Assembly (NCBI RefSeq): GCF_000294495.1
Contig: NC_018526.1
Location: 1,550,001 to 1,614,000 of the forward strand
Length of the DNA stretch: 64,000 bases
Direction: 5' to 3'
Source: Streptococcus suis S735
GTDB taxonomy: Bacteria; Bacillota; Bacilli; Lactobacillales; Streptococcaceae
The notes under the pieces are model-generated. The model was not told where the DNA came from and ran no database searches. It saw nothing but the letters and a program-made list of their open reading frames with translations. This document shows, in pieces, positions 8,351-18,044 of the stretch (positions are counted from its first letter, which is position 1; each line of letters opens with the position of its first letter). A program made the translations under genes and the position numbers.

Positions 8351-10600
8351 ATGACTACTACTATTATCGGCTTCCCACGTATCGGAGAACACCGTGAGTT
8401 AAAATTTATCACTGAAAAATACTTTAGAAATGAAATTCCACAAGAAGAGCTTTTGGAAGCAGCTAAAGACTTACGTGCTAAGCACTGGAATATTGTTAAA
8501 GAAGCAGGCATTACTGAAATCCCAAGCAACGACTTCTCACACTATGACAATGTTTTGGATGCGGCAGTACTCTTCAACATCATACCCAAAGCTGTTCAAG
8601 ACCTTGAATTAACAGACCTTGAAAAATACTTCGCTCTTGCACGTGGTTATCAAGGAGAAAAAGGGGACGTTCGTGCTAGACCGATGAAAAAATGGTTCAA
8701 CACCAACTACCACTATATCGTTCCAGCTATTGAAAAAGATACAGAAATCAAACTAGCCGGTCATAAGATTTTCGATGAATTCCAAGAAGCAAAGAACTTG
8801 GGCATCACAACTCGTCCAGTTTTGATTGGTCCATTCACACTCTTACAATTAACTGATTTTGAAGAAGGTTTAACTGCTACTAATTTCGCTGATAGCTTAG
8901 TTGCAGCCTACGGACAAGTCTTTGAAAAATTAGCAGAGCTTGGTGCTGAAAAAATCCAGCTGGACGAACCTAGCTTGGTCAAGGATTTGACTGCTGAAGA
9001 AAAAGCCCTTTTCCTACGTATCTACCAAACACTCTTGGCAGATAAGAAAGGTTTGCAAGTTCTCATCCAAACCTACTTCGGTGATGTTCGTGATATTTAC
9101 ACAGAATTGACCAGCCTACCAGTTGATGCCATCGGTCTTGACTTTGTAGAAGGCAAGGAAACGGCTGCACTTGTTGCAACTGGTTTCCCTGCTGACAAGA
9201 CCCTCTACGCTGGTATCGTCAACGGTAAAAATATCTGGCGCAACAACTACGAAAAGAGCCTGGCTGTTTTGGATGCTATTCCAGCTGAAAATGTCGTTAT
9301 AACAACTTCTTGCTCCCTTCTTCATGTACCTTTCACAACAGCAAATGAAGAATTTGAACCAGCTATCCTCAACCACTTTGCCTTTGCAGTTGAAAAACTG
9401 AGCGAATTGCGTGATTTGGATGCCATCCGTAACGGTCAAGGCGAAGTTGCTCTCACAGCTAACAAGGAACTCTTTGCCCTTGAGCGTGTTGGTCGTGATG
9501 CAGCCCTTGCAGACCGTCTTGCAGGACTGACAGACACTGACTATACACGCCTACCAGTCTTTGCAGAGCGTGAATCCATTCAACGCGAGAAGCTAAACTT
9601 ACCACTTCTTCCAACAACCACTATCGGTTCCTTCCCTCAAACCAAGGAAGTCCGTAGCACACGCTTGGCCTTTCGCAAAGGAAACATCTCAGAAGAAGAA
9701 TACGATGCATTTGTCAAAACTCAAACAGATGAGTGGATTGCATGGCAAGAAGAAGTTGACTTCGACGTACTTGTACACGGTGAATTCGAGCGTAACGACA
9801 TGGTAGAATACTTCGGTGAAAACCTGTCTGGCTACCTCTTCAGTAAAAACGGTTGGGTACAATCCTACGGTATGCGTGGAGTTAAACCACCAATTATCTG
9901 GGGTGATGTAACACGCTTGAACCCAATTACTGTCAAATGGTCTAGCTATGCTCAAAGCCGTACCAACAAACCAGTTAAAGGTATGTTGACAGGTCCTGTA
10001 ACCATCCTCAACTGGTCATTCCCACGCGAAGATATTTCTATCAAAGAATCAACCCTTCAAATTGCTCTTGCTATCAAGGAAGAAGTTCTTGACCTTGAAG
10101 CAGCGGGTATCAAGATTATCCAAATCGACGAAGCAGCCCTTCGTGAAAAACTACCACTCCGTCGTAGCGACTGGTACAGCGAGTATCTTGATTGGGCAAT
10201 CCCTGCCTTCCGTTTAGTACACTCAACTGTTGCACCAGATACACAAATTCACACCCACATGTGCTATAGCGAATTTACTGACATCATTCCTGCCATCGAC
10301 AATATGGATGCGGACGTTATCTCCTTTGAAGCCAGCCGTTCAAATCTTGTTATCCTAGATGAACTTAAGGCTAAGAACTTCCAAACTCAGGTAGGTCCTG
10401 GTGTCTATGACATCCACTCGCCACGTGTCCCTGCCGTTGATGAAATTGCACACACTATTCAAGCCATCCTTGCTAAAGTACCGAAAGAAAAAGTTTGGAT
10501 TAACCCAGACTGCGGACTCAAGACTCGTGGCGAATCAGAAACAAAAGCTAGTCTTATCCACTTGACTCAAGCAGCTAAGGCAGCCAGAAAGGAACTCTAA
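8351..10600 (+). CDS. metE: Cobalamin-independent methionine synthase
   Basis: This 749-residue enzyme transfers the methyl group of 5-methyltetrahydropteroyl-triglutamate to homocysteine, the last step of methionine synthesis. The N-terminal domain starts with the conserved [17 protein letters not shown]. The C-terminal catalytic barrel has [12 protein letters not shown], the zinc ligands (His and Cys of [10 protein letters not shown], Glu, and the late Cys of NPDCGLKTR) and QIDEAALRE. Full length for the family. The ribosome site is GGAGG. metF follows after only 3 bases, so the two form an operon that couples methyl-folate supply to use. A MET-box-like operator lies upstream. Confidence 0.98.
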   Translation: MTTTIIGFPRIGEHRELKFITEKYFRNEIPQEELLEAAKDLRAKHWNIVKEAGITEIPSNDFSHYDNVLDAAVLFNIIPKAVQDLELTDLEKYFALARGYQGEKGDVRARPMKKWFNTNYHYIVPAIEKDTEIKLAGHKIFDEFQEAKNLGITTRPVLIGPFTLLQLTDFEEGLTATNFADSLVAAYGQVFEKLAELGAEKIQLDEPSLVKDLTAEEKALFLRIYQTLLADKKGLQVLIQTYFGDVRDIYTELTSLPVDAIGLDFVEGKETAALVATGFPADKTLYAGIVNGKNIWRNNYEKSLAVLDAIPAENVVITTSCSLLHVPFTTANEEFEPAILNHFAFAVEKLSELRDLDAIRNGQGEVALTANKELFALERVGRDAALADRLAGLTDTDYTRLPVFAERESIQREKLNLPLLPTTTIGSFPQTKEVRSTRLAFRKGNISEEEYDAFVKTQTDEWIAWQEEVDFDVLVHGEFERNDMVEYFGENLSGYLFSKNGWVQSYGMRGVKPPIIWGDVTRLNPITVKWSSYAQSRTNKPVKGMLTGPVTILNWSFPREDISIKESTLQIALAIKEEVLDLEAAGIKIIQIDEAALREKLPLRRSDWYSEYLDWAIPAFRLVHSTVAPDTQIHTHMCYSEFTDIIPAIDNMDADVISFEASRSNLVILDELKAKNFQTQVGPGVYDIHSPRVPAVDEIAHTIQAILAKVPKEKVWINPDCGLKTRGESETKASLIHLTQAAKAARKEL

Positions 10601-10603
10601 TTT

Positions 10604-11464
10604 ATGATTGGTCAAACCCCAAGTCTCTCATTTGAAATTTTTCCTCCAAAACCAGCAGTAGGCAATGAAAAGATTATCCAAACTCTCGATGAGATGCAAG
10701 GTTTGGCCCCTCATTTTATCAGTGTTACATGCAGCAATAACAATTTGAACGTAGAAGAGACTACTGTCAAGTTGGCTAACCATGTTCGCAATGAATTGCA
10801 TATTCCAACTATCGCACATTTGCCAGCTGCTTACTTGACAAAAGAAAAGGTCCGATCCGTTCTTCATTCTCTCGATGAAATTGGTGTACATCAGATTTTA
10901 GCACTTCGTGGCGATATTATTGAAGGTCTTCCCCCTAAAGAGGACTTTCAGTATGCAACTGACTTGATTTCCTTTATCAAGGAAGAAGCCCCACATTTTG
11001 ACATTATTGGAGCCTGTTATCCAGAAGTACATCCAGAATCACCAAATTCTGTCTCAGACATCAAAAATTTGAAAAAGAAAGTTGATGCCGGTTGCTCAAC
11101 CTTGGTAACTCAACTCTTCTTCGATAACGAAGCATTTTATAACTTTCAGGAGAAATGTTCTCTAGCAGACATCGAAGTGCCTATTATCGCAGGTATTATG
11201 CCTATTATCAACAAGAATCAGGCACTTCGACTCTTGAAAACCTGTGAGAATATCCGCCTCCCTCGTAAATTCAAGGCCATCTTGGAAAAATACGAGCACA
11301 ATCCTGAATCTCTTCGGGCAGCAGGTCTGGCCTATGCTGTAGATCAAATTGTTGACTTAGTGACCAATGATGTGGCTGGTATCCATCTCTACACTATGAA
11401 CAACGCTGAAACAGCACGCACCATCCATCAGGCAACTCATTCGCTATTCAAACATTATAGTTAG
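10604..11464 (+). CDS. metF: Methylenetetrahydrofolate reductase
   Basis: This 286-residue flavoprotein reduces 5,10-methylene-THF to 5-methyl-THF, the methyl donor for MetE. The family signatures SLSFEIFPPK, FISVTCSNN, ILALRGD and GACYPEVHPES are visible, as is the later TQLFFDNEAFYNF. Its ATG lies just after the metE stop, with the ribosome site AAAGGAA inside the end of metE. A terminator follows at 11472. The short single-domain form is the usual bacterial one. Confidence 0.96.
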   Translation: MIGQTPSLSFEIFPPKPAVGNEKIIQTLDEMQGLAPHFISVTCSNNNLNVEETTVKLANHVRNELHIPTIAHLPAAYLTKEKVRSVLHSLDEIGVHQILALRGDIIEGLPPKEDFQYATDLISFIKEEAPHFDIIGACYPEVHPESPNSVSDIKNLKKKVDAGCSTLVTQLFFDNEAFYNFQEKCSLADIEVPIIAGIMPIINKNQALRLLKTCENIRLPRKFKAILEKYEHNPESLRAAGLAYAVDQIVDLVTNDVAGIHLYTMNNAETARTIHQATHSLFKHYS

Positions 11465-11471
11465 AAAACTC

Positions 11472-11500
11472 CCCCTGAGCCCAAGCTCAGGGGTTATTCT
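11472..11500 (+). terminator. Terminator after metEF
   Basis: CCCCTGAGC (11472-11480) and GCTCAGGGG (11485-11493) form a 9-bp stem with a 4-base loop, followed by TTATTCT. Confidence 0.85.
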
Positions 11501-11564
11501 ATGCCCTGTGACTCCCAAAGACTACATGATAAATTTTTCACCCCATCATGACATTAATCCAGCG

Positions 11565-11585
11565 GATGTCTAGGTATGAGACATC
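11565..11585 (+). other. Hairpin upstream of small ORF
   Basis: GATGTCT and AGACATC form a perfect 7-bp stem with a 7-base loop. It lies about 50 bp upstream of the candidate small gene at 11636. It is not followed by a T run, so it is not a terminator. Confidence 0.4.
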
Positions 11586-11635
11586 TTGCTTACAATAACG
11601 AACAGCCATTTAAAATACAGTCACAAGGAGTAAAA

Positions 11636-11740
11636 ATGGCACTAAGAGGAGACAGAGAAGCGACGAAATGGAAAAATAAACTCCATCCGTTTTCAATTTA
11701 CAATCTTCAATACAGCATTATGCTGAATAAATCACATTGA
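11636..11740 (+). CDS. Candidate 34-residue small protein
   Basis: An ATG preceded by AAGGAG at a 5-base spacing opens a 34-codon frame (MALRGDREATKWKNKLHPFS...) ending in TGA. The peptide is basic and has no hydrophobic segment. It is flanked by the metF terminator and the minus-strand pbuG terminator, so it would have to be its own transcription unit. No homologue is recognised; it could also be a relic of a longer gene. Support is only the ribosome site and context. Confidence 0.3.
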   Translation: MALRGDREATKWKNKLHPFSIYNLQYSIMLNKSH

Positions 11741-11763
11741 TTCCCATATATTTTAATCGTAAA

Positions 11764-11794
11764 TAAAAAAACTGACCTTCAAATGAAGATCAGT
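11764..11794 (-). terminator. Terminator after the purine permease gene
   Basis: On the minus strand ACTGATCTTC (11794-11785) pairs with GAAGGTCAGT (11780-11771), with a 4-base loop, and is followed by seven T (11770-11764). Confidence 0.85.
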
Positions 11795-11812
11795 TCAAGG
11801 ATAATAAACAGA

Positions 11813-13273
11813 TTACAAGATGGCTAGAATGATGAAATTCAGAATAAATAGAGCTGTGGCACCCCAAAGGATTGGATGAATTTCTTTAGCCTTACCTGTC
11901 GAAACTTTTACCAAGCAATAGAAGATAAAGGCGGCTGCAATACCGTAAGAGATAGAGAAGCAAAGCGCCATGAAGAAGGCGGCAAAGAAGGCTGGAAGCG
12001 CATCTTCAAAGTGGCTCCAATCAACATCAAGGAAGGATGAAACCATCATGACACCGACGATAATCAAGGCTGGAGCTGTTGCAGCATTTGGCACAATTCC
12101 AATGAATGGTAAAATCAAAATTGATAGCAAGAAGAGAACGGCAGTTGTAACAGCTGTCAGACCAGTACGACCACCTGCAGAGATACCTGCAGCCGATTCA
12201 ACATATGTCGTTGTATTTGACGTACCAAATAGTGCACCGATAGAGGTACCAATCGCATCTGCAAAGAGCGCCTTGTCCATCTTAGAGTTAAAGCCTGTAC
12301 CATTTTCGAGAGCTTTTTCATCTTCTTCTGAGAAAATACCAGTCTTACGACCTGTACCGATAAAGGTACCAAGTGTATCAAAGGTATCTGACAAGCTGAA
12401 TGCAAAGATAGTCATCAAAACAAGTGGTAGACGGCTTGAGTCAGCAAAGAGCGAAGATAGACCATCAAAAGCCGCTAGGAAAGTTGTACCAAGCTCCGCA
12501 AAGGCTGTACCGGTATTGTTATTTGCAAAATCGATTGTAGACAGATCCACAACACCTGCTGGAATTCCAGCTACAGTCGTTGCAATAATACCAATCAAAA
12601 TTGCACCACGCACGTTCTTAATAACCAAAACAGCTGTCAAAAGAAGACCGAACACTGTCAAGAGAACACTTGGATCAGTAAAGGTTGAAATACCAGGTAC
12701 GACACCACCACCAGCAAAAACTGAGAAAACACCGTTTGAGAATGTTTCTGCTGTTGCATCTGCCGGAGCAACACCATTTACAGTAATAATATCTGAACCA
12801 GATGTCAAGAAGGTGATTAAATTAGAGTTTTTAAAACCAAGATAGGCAACGAATACACCGATACCACCACCGATGGCATGTTGTAAACTAACTGGAATCG
12901 CCTTGATAATACTCTTACGAACCTTTGTAACTGTGATAAAAACGTTAAACAAACCGCAGAGGAAAACCATTGCCAAAGCTTCTTGCCAAGTAAAACCAAG
13001 ACCAATAACCACTGTATAGGTAAAGAAGGCATTCAACCCCATACCTGGTGCCAAGGCGTAAGGTACGTTAGCAAATAATCCCATAACAAGCGTTGATACA
13101 GCACTGGCAATTATTGTAGCCAAGAAAACAGCCTGTGTTGGCATACCTGCCACACTCAATACGCTCGGGTTAACGAACAAAATATAGGACATGGCAAAGA
13201 AAGTCGTAAGTCCTGCCATAATTTCCGTAGAAACAGTCGTTCCATGTTCTTTCAATTTAAAAAATTGATCCAT
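11813..13273 (-). CDS. pbuG: NCS2-family purine permease
   Basis: This 486-residue membrane protein belongs to the AzgA/PbuG branch of nucleobase-cation symporters, which import hypoxanthine, guanine or adenine. It starts MDQFFKLKEHGTTVSTEIMAGLTTFFAMSYILFVNP and has the ALAPGMGLNAFFTY motif and about 12-14 hydrophobic segments. It is a single gene with its own promoter and terminator. PurBox-like sites upstream suggest control by the PurR activator or repressor. pbuO is the alternative name; substrate within the purine bases cannot be decided. Confidence 0.88.
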   Translation of the reverse strand: MDQFFKLKEHGTTVSTEIMAGLTTFFAMSYILFVNPSVLSVAGMPTQAVFLATIIASAVSTLVMGLFANVPYALAPGMGLNAFFTYTVVIGLGFTWQEALAMVFLCGLFNVFITVTKVRKSIIKAIPVSLQHAIGGGIGVFVAYLGFKNSNLITFLTSGSDIITVNGVAPADATAETFSNGVFSVFAGGGVVPGISTFTDPSVLLTVFGLLLTAVLVIKNVRGAILIGIIATTVAGIPAGVVDLSTIDFANNNTGTAFAELGTTFLAAFDGLSSLFADSSRLPLVLMTIFAFSLSDTFDTLGTFIGTGRKTGIFSEEDEKALENGTGFNSKMDKALFADAIGTSIGALFGTSNTTTYVESAAGISAGGRTGLTAVTTAVLFLLSILILPFIGIVPNAATAPALIIVGVMMVSSFLDVDWSHFEDALPAFFAAFFMALCFSISYGIAAAFIFYCLVKVSTGKAKEIHPILWGATALFILNFIILAIL

Positions 13274-13292
13274 TTTTTCATCTCTCCTTTTA

Positions 13293-13407
13293 ATTTACGA
13301 ACAATAAAAACATTATAATCAAAAAACATTATAATTTCAAGTTTTTTAATCTTGAAAACGTTATTTTATTAATTTTCAACTTTAAACATTCGTAAATTCC
13401 GAACGTT
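13293..13407 (-). promoter_or_regulatory. Purine permease promoter with PurBox-like sites
   Basis: On the minus strand the -35 is TTGAAA (13340-13335) and the -10 is TATAAT (13317-13312), 17 bp apart. Two sites fit the PurBox pattern AWWWCCGAACWWT with one mismatch each: ATTTACGAACAAT at 13293-13305 (near the start of transcription) and AATTCCGAACGTT at 13395-13407 (upstream of the -35). The upstream site suits activation by PurR as in lactococci. No purine riboswitch core was found. Confidence 0.65.
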
Positions 13408-13617
13408 GCAATCTTGCAAAAATCTATACAAAATTACTTGCTTCTTTGCTTTTATTATCTCCTTTTGTTATACTGGAAGTTATTAGTTCAAGATGTGGCT
13501 ACCTACAAGTACTATTCTTTGACGCATAAAACAATTTCTCAGCACTCTAACTACTACCTAAACATTATTCACTATTAAAAACTAGTATAACAACTCTAGA
13601 AAGGAATGCTATTAAAT

Positions 13618-14430
13618 ATGAAGAAAAAAATCATAGCTATCGATTTGGACGGCACATTGCTCAATAATGATAGCCAATTATCTGATTATACCATCTCAAC
13701 TATAAAGAAGGTCCGCCAAGCAGGACACACCGTTCTTATCGCCACAGGTCGCCCCTATCGAATGGCTGAAAAATTTTACCAACAACTAGAACTGGATACT
13801 CCCATGATTAATTTCAACGGTTCTTTAGTTCACATCCCTGGAAAGAAATGGCAATGGGAACAAAATATTTTAATCGACAAAAAATACCTACTCGAATTTC
13901 TAAAAGAAGAAGAAACATTCGAGGCAGATTTTATTGCTGGTGAATACAAGAATAAATTCTACATCACTCAAAAGAACTTAGACAAGATTGATCCTGCTCT
14001 GATGGGAGTTGAACAGATTACTCCTGATACACTCATCAAACCTGAATTAATCACTAGTGATCCTCATTCCATCCTTATGCAGACTCGTGCAACTGATAAG
14101 TATGAACTTGCAAAAGAAATGAATGCCTATTTCAAAGATGAATTAGAAATCAATACGTGGGGCGGACCATTAAATATCCTCGAAACTTGTGCAAAAGGCG
14201 TCAATAAGGCAACCGCTCTGAGCTATGTTCTTAACCTCTACCAAGCCTCTCCTAGCGACTTAATTGCCTTCGGCGATGAGCACAACGATGTTGAGATGCT
14301 AGACCTAGCAGGAACAGCCTATGCCATGAAAAATTGTAGCGATACACTTCGTCCGCATGCCGACAGATTGACAGCATTTGCTAATTTTGAAGATGGTGTC
14401 GCACGTGAACTAGAAAACCTATTTTTATAG
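13618..14430 (+). CDS. Cof-type HAD-IIB phosphatase
   Basis: This 270-residue soluble hydrolase has the HAD catalytic motif I IAIDLDGTLLNND near the N-terminus, motif II IATGRP, a conserved Lys (residue about 200, CAKGVNKATAL) and motif III/IV FGDEHNDVEML. Cof-type members dephosphorylate sugar phosphates, FMN or similar small phosphates; the substrate here is unknown. I chose the ATG at 13618 because the ATG at 13606 is immersed in the AAGGA ribosome site. Single gene with its own terminator. Confidence 0.9.
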   Translation: MKKKIIAIDLDGTLLNNDSQLSDYTISTIKKVRQAGHTVLIATGRPYRMAEKFYQQLELDTPMINFNGSLVHIPGKKWQWEQNILIDKKYLLEFLKEEETFEADFIAGEYKNKFYITQKNLDKIDPALMGVEQITPDTLIKPELITSDPHSILMQTRATDKYELAKEMNAYFKDELEINTWGGPLNILETCAKGVNKATALSYVLNLYQASPSDLIAFGDEHNDVEMLDLAGTAYAMKNCSDTLRPHADRLTAFANFEDGVARELENLFL

Positions 14431-14434
14431 ACAT

Positions 14435-14463
14435 CAAAAAACCTGATAAACTATCAGGTTTTT
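14435..14463 (+). terminator. Terminator after HAD gene
   Basis: ACCTGATA and TATCAGGT form an 8-bp stem with a 3-base loop, flanked by A and T runs, so it could act in both directions. Confidence 0.88.
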
Positions 14464-14551
14464 GTCATATTCGTTGCATATTTTTATCACTTTTCTGAAA
14501 CACGATTATCAAAAGTTTCGGAAATATTTTGCACTTTTAACACAAACCTAC

Positions 14552-14581
14552 TTGACAAATGTACTGAAAACGTTTTATAAT
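14552..14581 (+). promoter_or_regulatory. man operon promoter overlapping a cre-like site
   Basis: The -35 is TTGACA (14552-14557) and the -10 is TATAAT (14576-14581), 18 bp apart. TGAAAACGTTTTAT (14565-14578) lies in the spacer and matches the catabolite response element core. CcpA binding here would block RNA polymerase. The site is inferred by pattern. Confidence 0.75.
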
Positions 14582-14651
14582 GGTATAGTTCGAACATGAA
14601 AGCCCATTCAATGGTTTTTACATGAACAAGAAAAATTTAGGAGGATCAATA

Positions 14652-15644
14652 ATGAGTATTGGAATCATTATTGCAAGTCATGGCGAATTTGCTGCTGGTA
14701 TTCATCAGTCAGGTTCAATGATCTTTGGCGAACAAGAAAAAGTACAAGTTGTTACTTTTATGCCAAGTGAAGGTCCAGATGATTTATACGCTAAGCTAAA
14801 TGCTGCCGTGGACGCATTCGATGCCGATGATGAAGTTTTGGTTTTGGCTGACCTTTGGAGTGGTTCACCATTCAACCAAGCAAGCCGTGTAGCTGGTGAA
14901 AATCCAGATCGTAAGTTTGCTATCATCACCGGTCTAAACTTGCCAATGCTTATCCAAGCTTACACAGAGCGTATGATTAACGCTGCTGCTGGCGTGGAAG
15001 AAGTTGCGGCAAACATTATCAAGGAAGCCAAAGATGGTATCAAAGTTCTTCCAGAAGAACTTCAACCAGCTGAAGCTGCTCCTGTTGCCGATGCTGCTCC
15101 TGTTGCACTACAAGGTGCTATCCCTCCAGGTACTGTTATCGGTGATGGCAAGTTGAAAATCAACTTAGCCCGTATCGACACTCGTCTCTTGCACGGTCAA
15201 GTGGCGACTGGTTGGACTCCTGCTTCCAAAGCAGATCGTATCATCGTTGCATCAGATACAGTTGCCAAAGATGAATTGCGCAAACAACTCATCAAACAAG
15301 CTGCACCTGGTAACGTAAAAGCGAACGTTGTCCCAATCAAGAAATTGATTGAGGTTTCTAAAGACCCTCGATTCGGTAACACACACGCCTTGATTCTTTT
15401 CGAAACTCCTCAAGAAGCTCTTGAAGCAATTGAAGGTGGTGTTGAAATCAAAGAATTGAACGTTGGTTCTATGGCTCACTCAACTGGTAAAACAATGGTT
15501 AACAACGTATTGTCAATGGACAAAGATGACGTTGCAACCTTTGAAAAATTGCGTGACCTTGGCGTTGAATTTGATGTGCGTAAAGTACCAAACGATTCGA
15601 AGAAAGACTTGTTTGAACTTATCAACAAGGCAAACGTTCAATAA
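14652..15644 (+). CDS. manL: PTS mannose/glucose EIIAB component
   Basis: This 330-residue cytoplasmic fusion of IIA and IIB passes phosphate from HPr to the incoming sugar. The IIA part begins [17 protein letters not shown] with phospho-His10. A Pro/Ala-rich linker (about 140-165) leads to IIB, with phospho-His181 in TRLLHGQ. The start at 14652 follows AGGAGG; an upstream in-frame ATG lacks a ribosome site. First gene of manLMN, the main glucose/mannose transporter of streptococci, which also has a role in catabolite control. Confidence 0.96.
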   Translation: MSIGIIIASHGEFAAGIHQSGSMIFGEQEKVQVVTFMPSEGPDDLYAKLNAAVDAFDADDEVLVLADLWSGSPFNQASRVAGENPDRKFAIITGLNLPMLIQAYTERMINAAAGVEEVAANIIKEAKDGIKVLPEELQPAEAAPVADAAPVALQGAIPPGTVIGDGKLKINLARIDTRLLHGQVATGWTPASKADRIIVASDTVAKDELRKQLIKQAAPGNVKANVVPIKKLIEVSKDPRFGNTHALILFETPQEALEAIEGGVEIKELNVGSMAHSTGKTMVNNVLSMDKDDVATFEKLRDLGVEFDVRKVPNDSKKDLFELINKANVQ

Positions 15645-15675
15645 ATCGATCTGTTAGTATAGAAAGGATTACAAC

Positions 15676-16485
15676 ATGTCAGATATTACACTTATTTCTG
15701 CAATTCTCGTTGTCATCGTTGCCTTCTTCGCTGGTCTTGAAGGTATCCTTGACGAATTCCAATTCCATCAACCATTGGTAGCTTGTACCCTTATCGGTCT
15801 TGTGACTGGTAACTTGGCTGCAGGTGTTATGCTTGGTGGTTCTCTACAAATGATTGCACTTGGTTGGGCAAACATTGGTGCAGCTGTTGCACCTGACGCT
15901 GCTCTTGCTTCTGTAGCTGCTGCAATCATCATGATCAAAGGTGGCGACTTCTCAACTGAAGGTATTGCCGTTGCAACAACAACTGCTATCCCTCTTGCCG
16001 TAGCTGGTCTTTTCCTTACAATGATCGTTCGTACTATCTCAGTCGGTCTTGTACACGGTGCTGACAATGCTGCTAAAGATGCAAACTTCGCTGCTGTAGA
16101 ACGTTACCACTTGTTTGCTCTTCTCCTTCAAGGTTTGCGTATCGCAGTTCCTGCGGCTCTTCTTCTTGCAATTCCTGCAGAAGCTGTTCAAGCAGTTCTT
16201 GAATCTATGCCAGCTTGGTTGTCAGGTGGTATGGCCGTTGGTGGTGGTATGGTTGTTGCCGTAGGTTATGCTATGGTTATCAACATGATGGCAACTCGTG
16301 AAGTATGGCCATTCTTCGCACTTGGTTTTGCATTTGCTGCTATCAGCAAATTGACACTTATCGCACTTGGTGTTATCGGTGTTGCAATCGCTCTTATCTA
16401 CCTCAACTTGTCAAAACAAGGCGGATCAGGTAACGGTGGTGCTTCATCTAACGACCCAATCGGCGACATCCTTGAAGACTACTAA
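15676..16485 (+). CDS. manM: PTS mannose/glucose EIIC component
   Basis: This 269-residue membrane component of the mannose-family PTS forms the translocation channel with IID. The family motif GLVTGNLAAGVMLGGSLQMIALGWANIGAAVAPD and several hydrophobic helices are clear. It lies 31 bp after manL with AGAAAGGA before the start. In lactic acid bacteria this complex is also a receptor for class IIa bacteriocins. Confidence 0.96.
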   Translation: MSDITLISAILVVIVAFFAGLEGILDEFQFHQPLVACTLIGLVTGNLAAGVMLGGSLQMIALGWANIGAAVAPDAALASVAAAIIMIKGGDFSTEGIAVATTTAIPLAVAGLFLTMIVRTISVGLVHGADNAAKDANFAAVERYHLFALLLQGLRIAVPAALLLAIPAEAVQAVLESMPAWLSGGMAVGGGMVVAVGYAMVINMMATREVWPFFALGFAFAAISKLTLIALGVIGVAIALIYLNLSKQGGSGNGGASSNDPIGDILEDY

Positions 16486-16502
16486 GAGAAGGGAGATTCA
16501 TC

Positions 16503-17414
16503 ATGTCAGAAAAAATTCAACTTTCCGTAAGCGATCGTAAAAAAGTTTGGTGGCGTTCAACCTTCCTTCAAGGTTCATGGAACTATGAGCGTATGCAAAA
16601 CTTAGGTTGGGCTTATGCAATGATCCCAGCTATCAAAAAACTTTACACTAAAAAAGAAGATCAAGCTGCTGCTCTTGAGCGCCACTTGGAATTCTTCAAC
16701 ACACACCCATACGTTGCTTCACCAATCCTTGGTGTAACTCTTGCCCTTGAAGAAGAGCGTGCTAATGGTGCTGAAATCGATGACACAGCTATCCAAGGTG
16801 TGAAAATCGGTATGATGGGACCTCTTGCTGGTATCGGTGACCCAGTCTTCTGGTTTACTGTTCGTCCAATCCTTGGTGCTCTTGGTGCTTCACTTGCACT
16901 ATCTGGAAATATCATGGGACCAATCATCTTCTTCCTTGGCTGGAACATCATTCGTATGGCCTTCCTATGGTATACACAAGAATTTGGTTACAAAGCTGGT
17001 AGCGAAATCACTAAAGACATGTCTGGTGGTATCCTTCAAGACATCACTAAAGGTGCTTCAATCCTTGGTATGTTCATCCTTGCCGTTCTTGTTCAACGTT
17101 GGGTATCTATTACTTTCGCTGTAGATCTTCCTGCTAAACAATTGTCAGAAGGTGCTTACATCGTCTTCCCAGAAGGTACTGTTACTGGTGCTGAGTTGAA
17201 AGGTATTCTTGGTCAAGCTCTTAGCGGACTTAGCCTTGAACCAACTCAAGCTCAAACATTACAAGGTCAGTTGGACAGCTTGATTCCTGGTTTGATGGGA
17301 CTTCTCCTTACTTTCCTCTGCATGCACTTGCTTAAGAAGAAAGTAACACCAATCACAATGATTATCGGTCTCTTCATCGTAGGTATTCTTGCTCGTTTCT
17401 TCGGAATTATGTAA
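16503..17414 (+). CDS. manN: PTS mannose/glucose EIID component
   Basis: This 303-residue IID membrane subunit pairs with ManM. The N-terminal cytoplasmic part (WWRSTFLQGSWNYERMQNLG, and the HLEFFNTHPYVASPILG region) and the GVKIGMMGPLAGIGDPVFWF motif are diagnostic. Hydrophobic segments lie in the second half. It follows manM by 17 bp, and a strong terminator lies right after it. Confidence 0.96.
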   Translation: MSEKIQLSVSDRKKVWWRSTFLQGSWNYERMQNLGWAYAMIPAIKKLYTKKEDQAAALERHLEFFNTHPYVASPILGVTLALEEERANGAEIDDTAIQGVKIGMMGPLAGIGDPVFWFTVRPILGALGASLALSGNIMGPIIFFLGWNIIRMAFLWYTQEFGYKAGSEITKDMSGGILQDITKGASILGMFILAVLVQRWVSITFAVDLPAKQLSEGAYIVFPEGTVTGAELKGILGQALSGLSLEPTQAQTLQGQLDSLIPGLMGLLLTFLCMHLLKKKVTPITMIIGLFIVGILARFFGIM

Positions 17415-17420
17415 TCAAGG

Positions 17421-17444
17421 ACCCCGCTCTTGCGGGGTTTTATG
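17421..17444 (+). terminator. Terminator between manN and manO
   Basis: ACCCCGC and GCGGGGT form a 7-bp GC-rich stem with a TCTT loop, followed by TTTTAT. A TATAAT at 17446-17451 just downstream may start manO separately, so manO may be expressed both by read-through and alone. Confidence 0.85.
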
Positions 17445-17473
17445 ATATAATGAATATCTAGGGAGAGAGCACT

Positions 17474-17845
17474 ATGGCACAATCACAAAATACAAGCGTT
17501 GAACTACAAACCACAGGGGTTTCCTACATGGGCTTTGGTGGCAAGGTTGGTAAATTTCTAATTGGTGACAAGGCACTTGAATTCTACCCAGATAGCAACG
17601 TTGAACGCTATATCCAGATTCCTTGGTCAGAAATGACTAGCATTGGCGCAAACGTTTCTGGCAAAGCAATCAGCCGTCATTTTGAAATTTATACAGAGAA
17701 AAGTCGATTCTTGTTTGCATCTAAAGATTCTGGTAAGATTCTTAAAATTGCCCGTGAGCATATCGGCAATGAAAAAGTTGTGAAATTACCGACTCTTATG
17801 CAAACAATCGGCAGAAAAATTTCGAATCTATTTGCCAAAAAATAA
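17474..17845 (+). CDS. manO: DUF956 family protein ManO
   Basis: This 123-residue soluble protein of the DUF956 family is the usual fourth gene of streptococcal man operons. Characteristic stretches are GFGGKVGKFLIGDKALEFYPD and the C-terminal GRKISNLFAKK. Its function is not established; a regulatory role in the mannose PTS has been suggested by its position. It starts after GGGAGAG. The -35 of the serS promoter lies within its last codons. Confidence 0.9.
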   Translation: MAQSQNTSVELQTTGVSYMGFGGKVGKFLIGDKALEFYPDSNVERYIQIPWSEMTSIGANVSGKAISRHFEIYTEKSRFLFASKDSGKILKIAREHIGNEKVVKLPTLMQTIGRKISNLFAKK

Positions 17846-17860
17846 AAATTCAAGTATAAT
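17832..17860 (+). promoter_or_regulatory. serS promoter
   Basis: TTGCCA (17832-17837) and TATAAT (17855-17860) are 17 bp apart and lie just before the T-box leader. The -35 overlaps the last codons of manO. Confidence 0.7.
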
Positions 17861-17865
17861 AGTAG

Positions 17866-18044
17866 AAACGGATAAGTAGCATCTGGCTCCTTCCAGAAAG
17901 TCTGCGGTCGCTGTGAGCAGATAGGAAAAAGTTGTGAAATTCTACCGTTATGAAATTATCAAAATACAATCAAGTGCACAGAATGTGAAGCTGGATGGAA
18001 CCGCGGTAAATATCGCTCCAGCATCTCTCATTCTGTGCTTTTTT
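17866..18044 (+). promoter_or_regulatory. Serine-type T-box riboswitch leader
   Basis: The T-box GGATGGAACCGCGG lies at 17993-18006. The Stem I base helix AACGG (17867-17871)/CCGTT (17945-17949) encloses an internal loop whose 3' side carries TCT (17941-17943) followed by A, a serine specifier in the same geometry as the glycine specifier of the leader at 1840. A long terminator, GCACAGAAT (17976) pairing with ATTCTGTGC (to 18038), ends in a T run. Confidence 0.92.

Noticed and set aside
11970..12845. 291-codon plus-strand frame inside the purine permease gene
   Set aside because: Antisense to a clear membrane transporter; Lys/Ser/Val/Ala-rich composition is what the complement of hydrophobic codons gives.
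13274..13400. Purine riboswitch upstream of pbuG
   Set aside because: The conserved loop and core of guanine/adenine aptamers were not found; PurBox-like sites explain control better.
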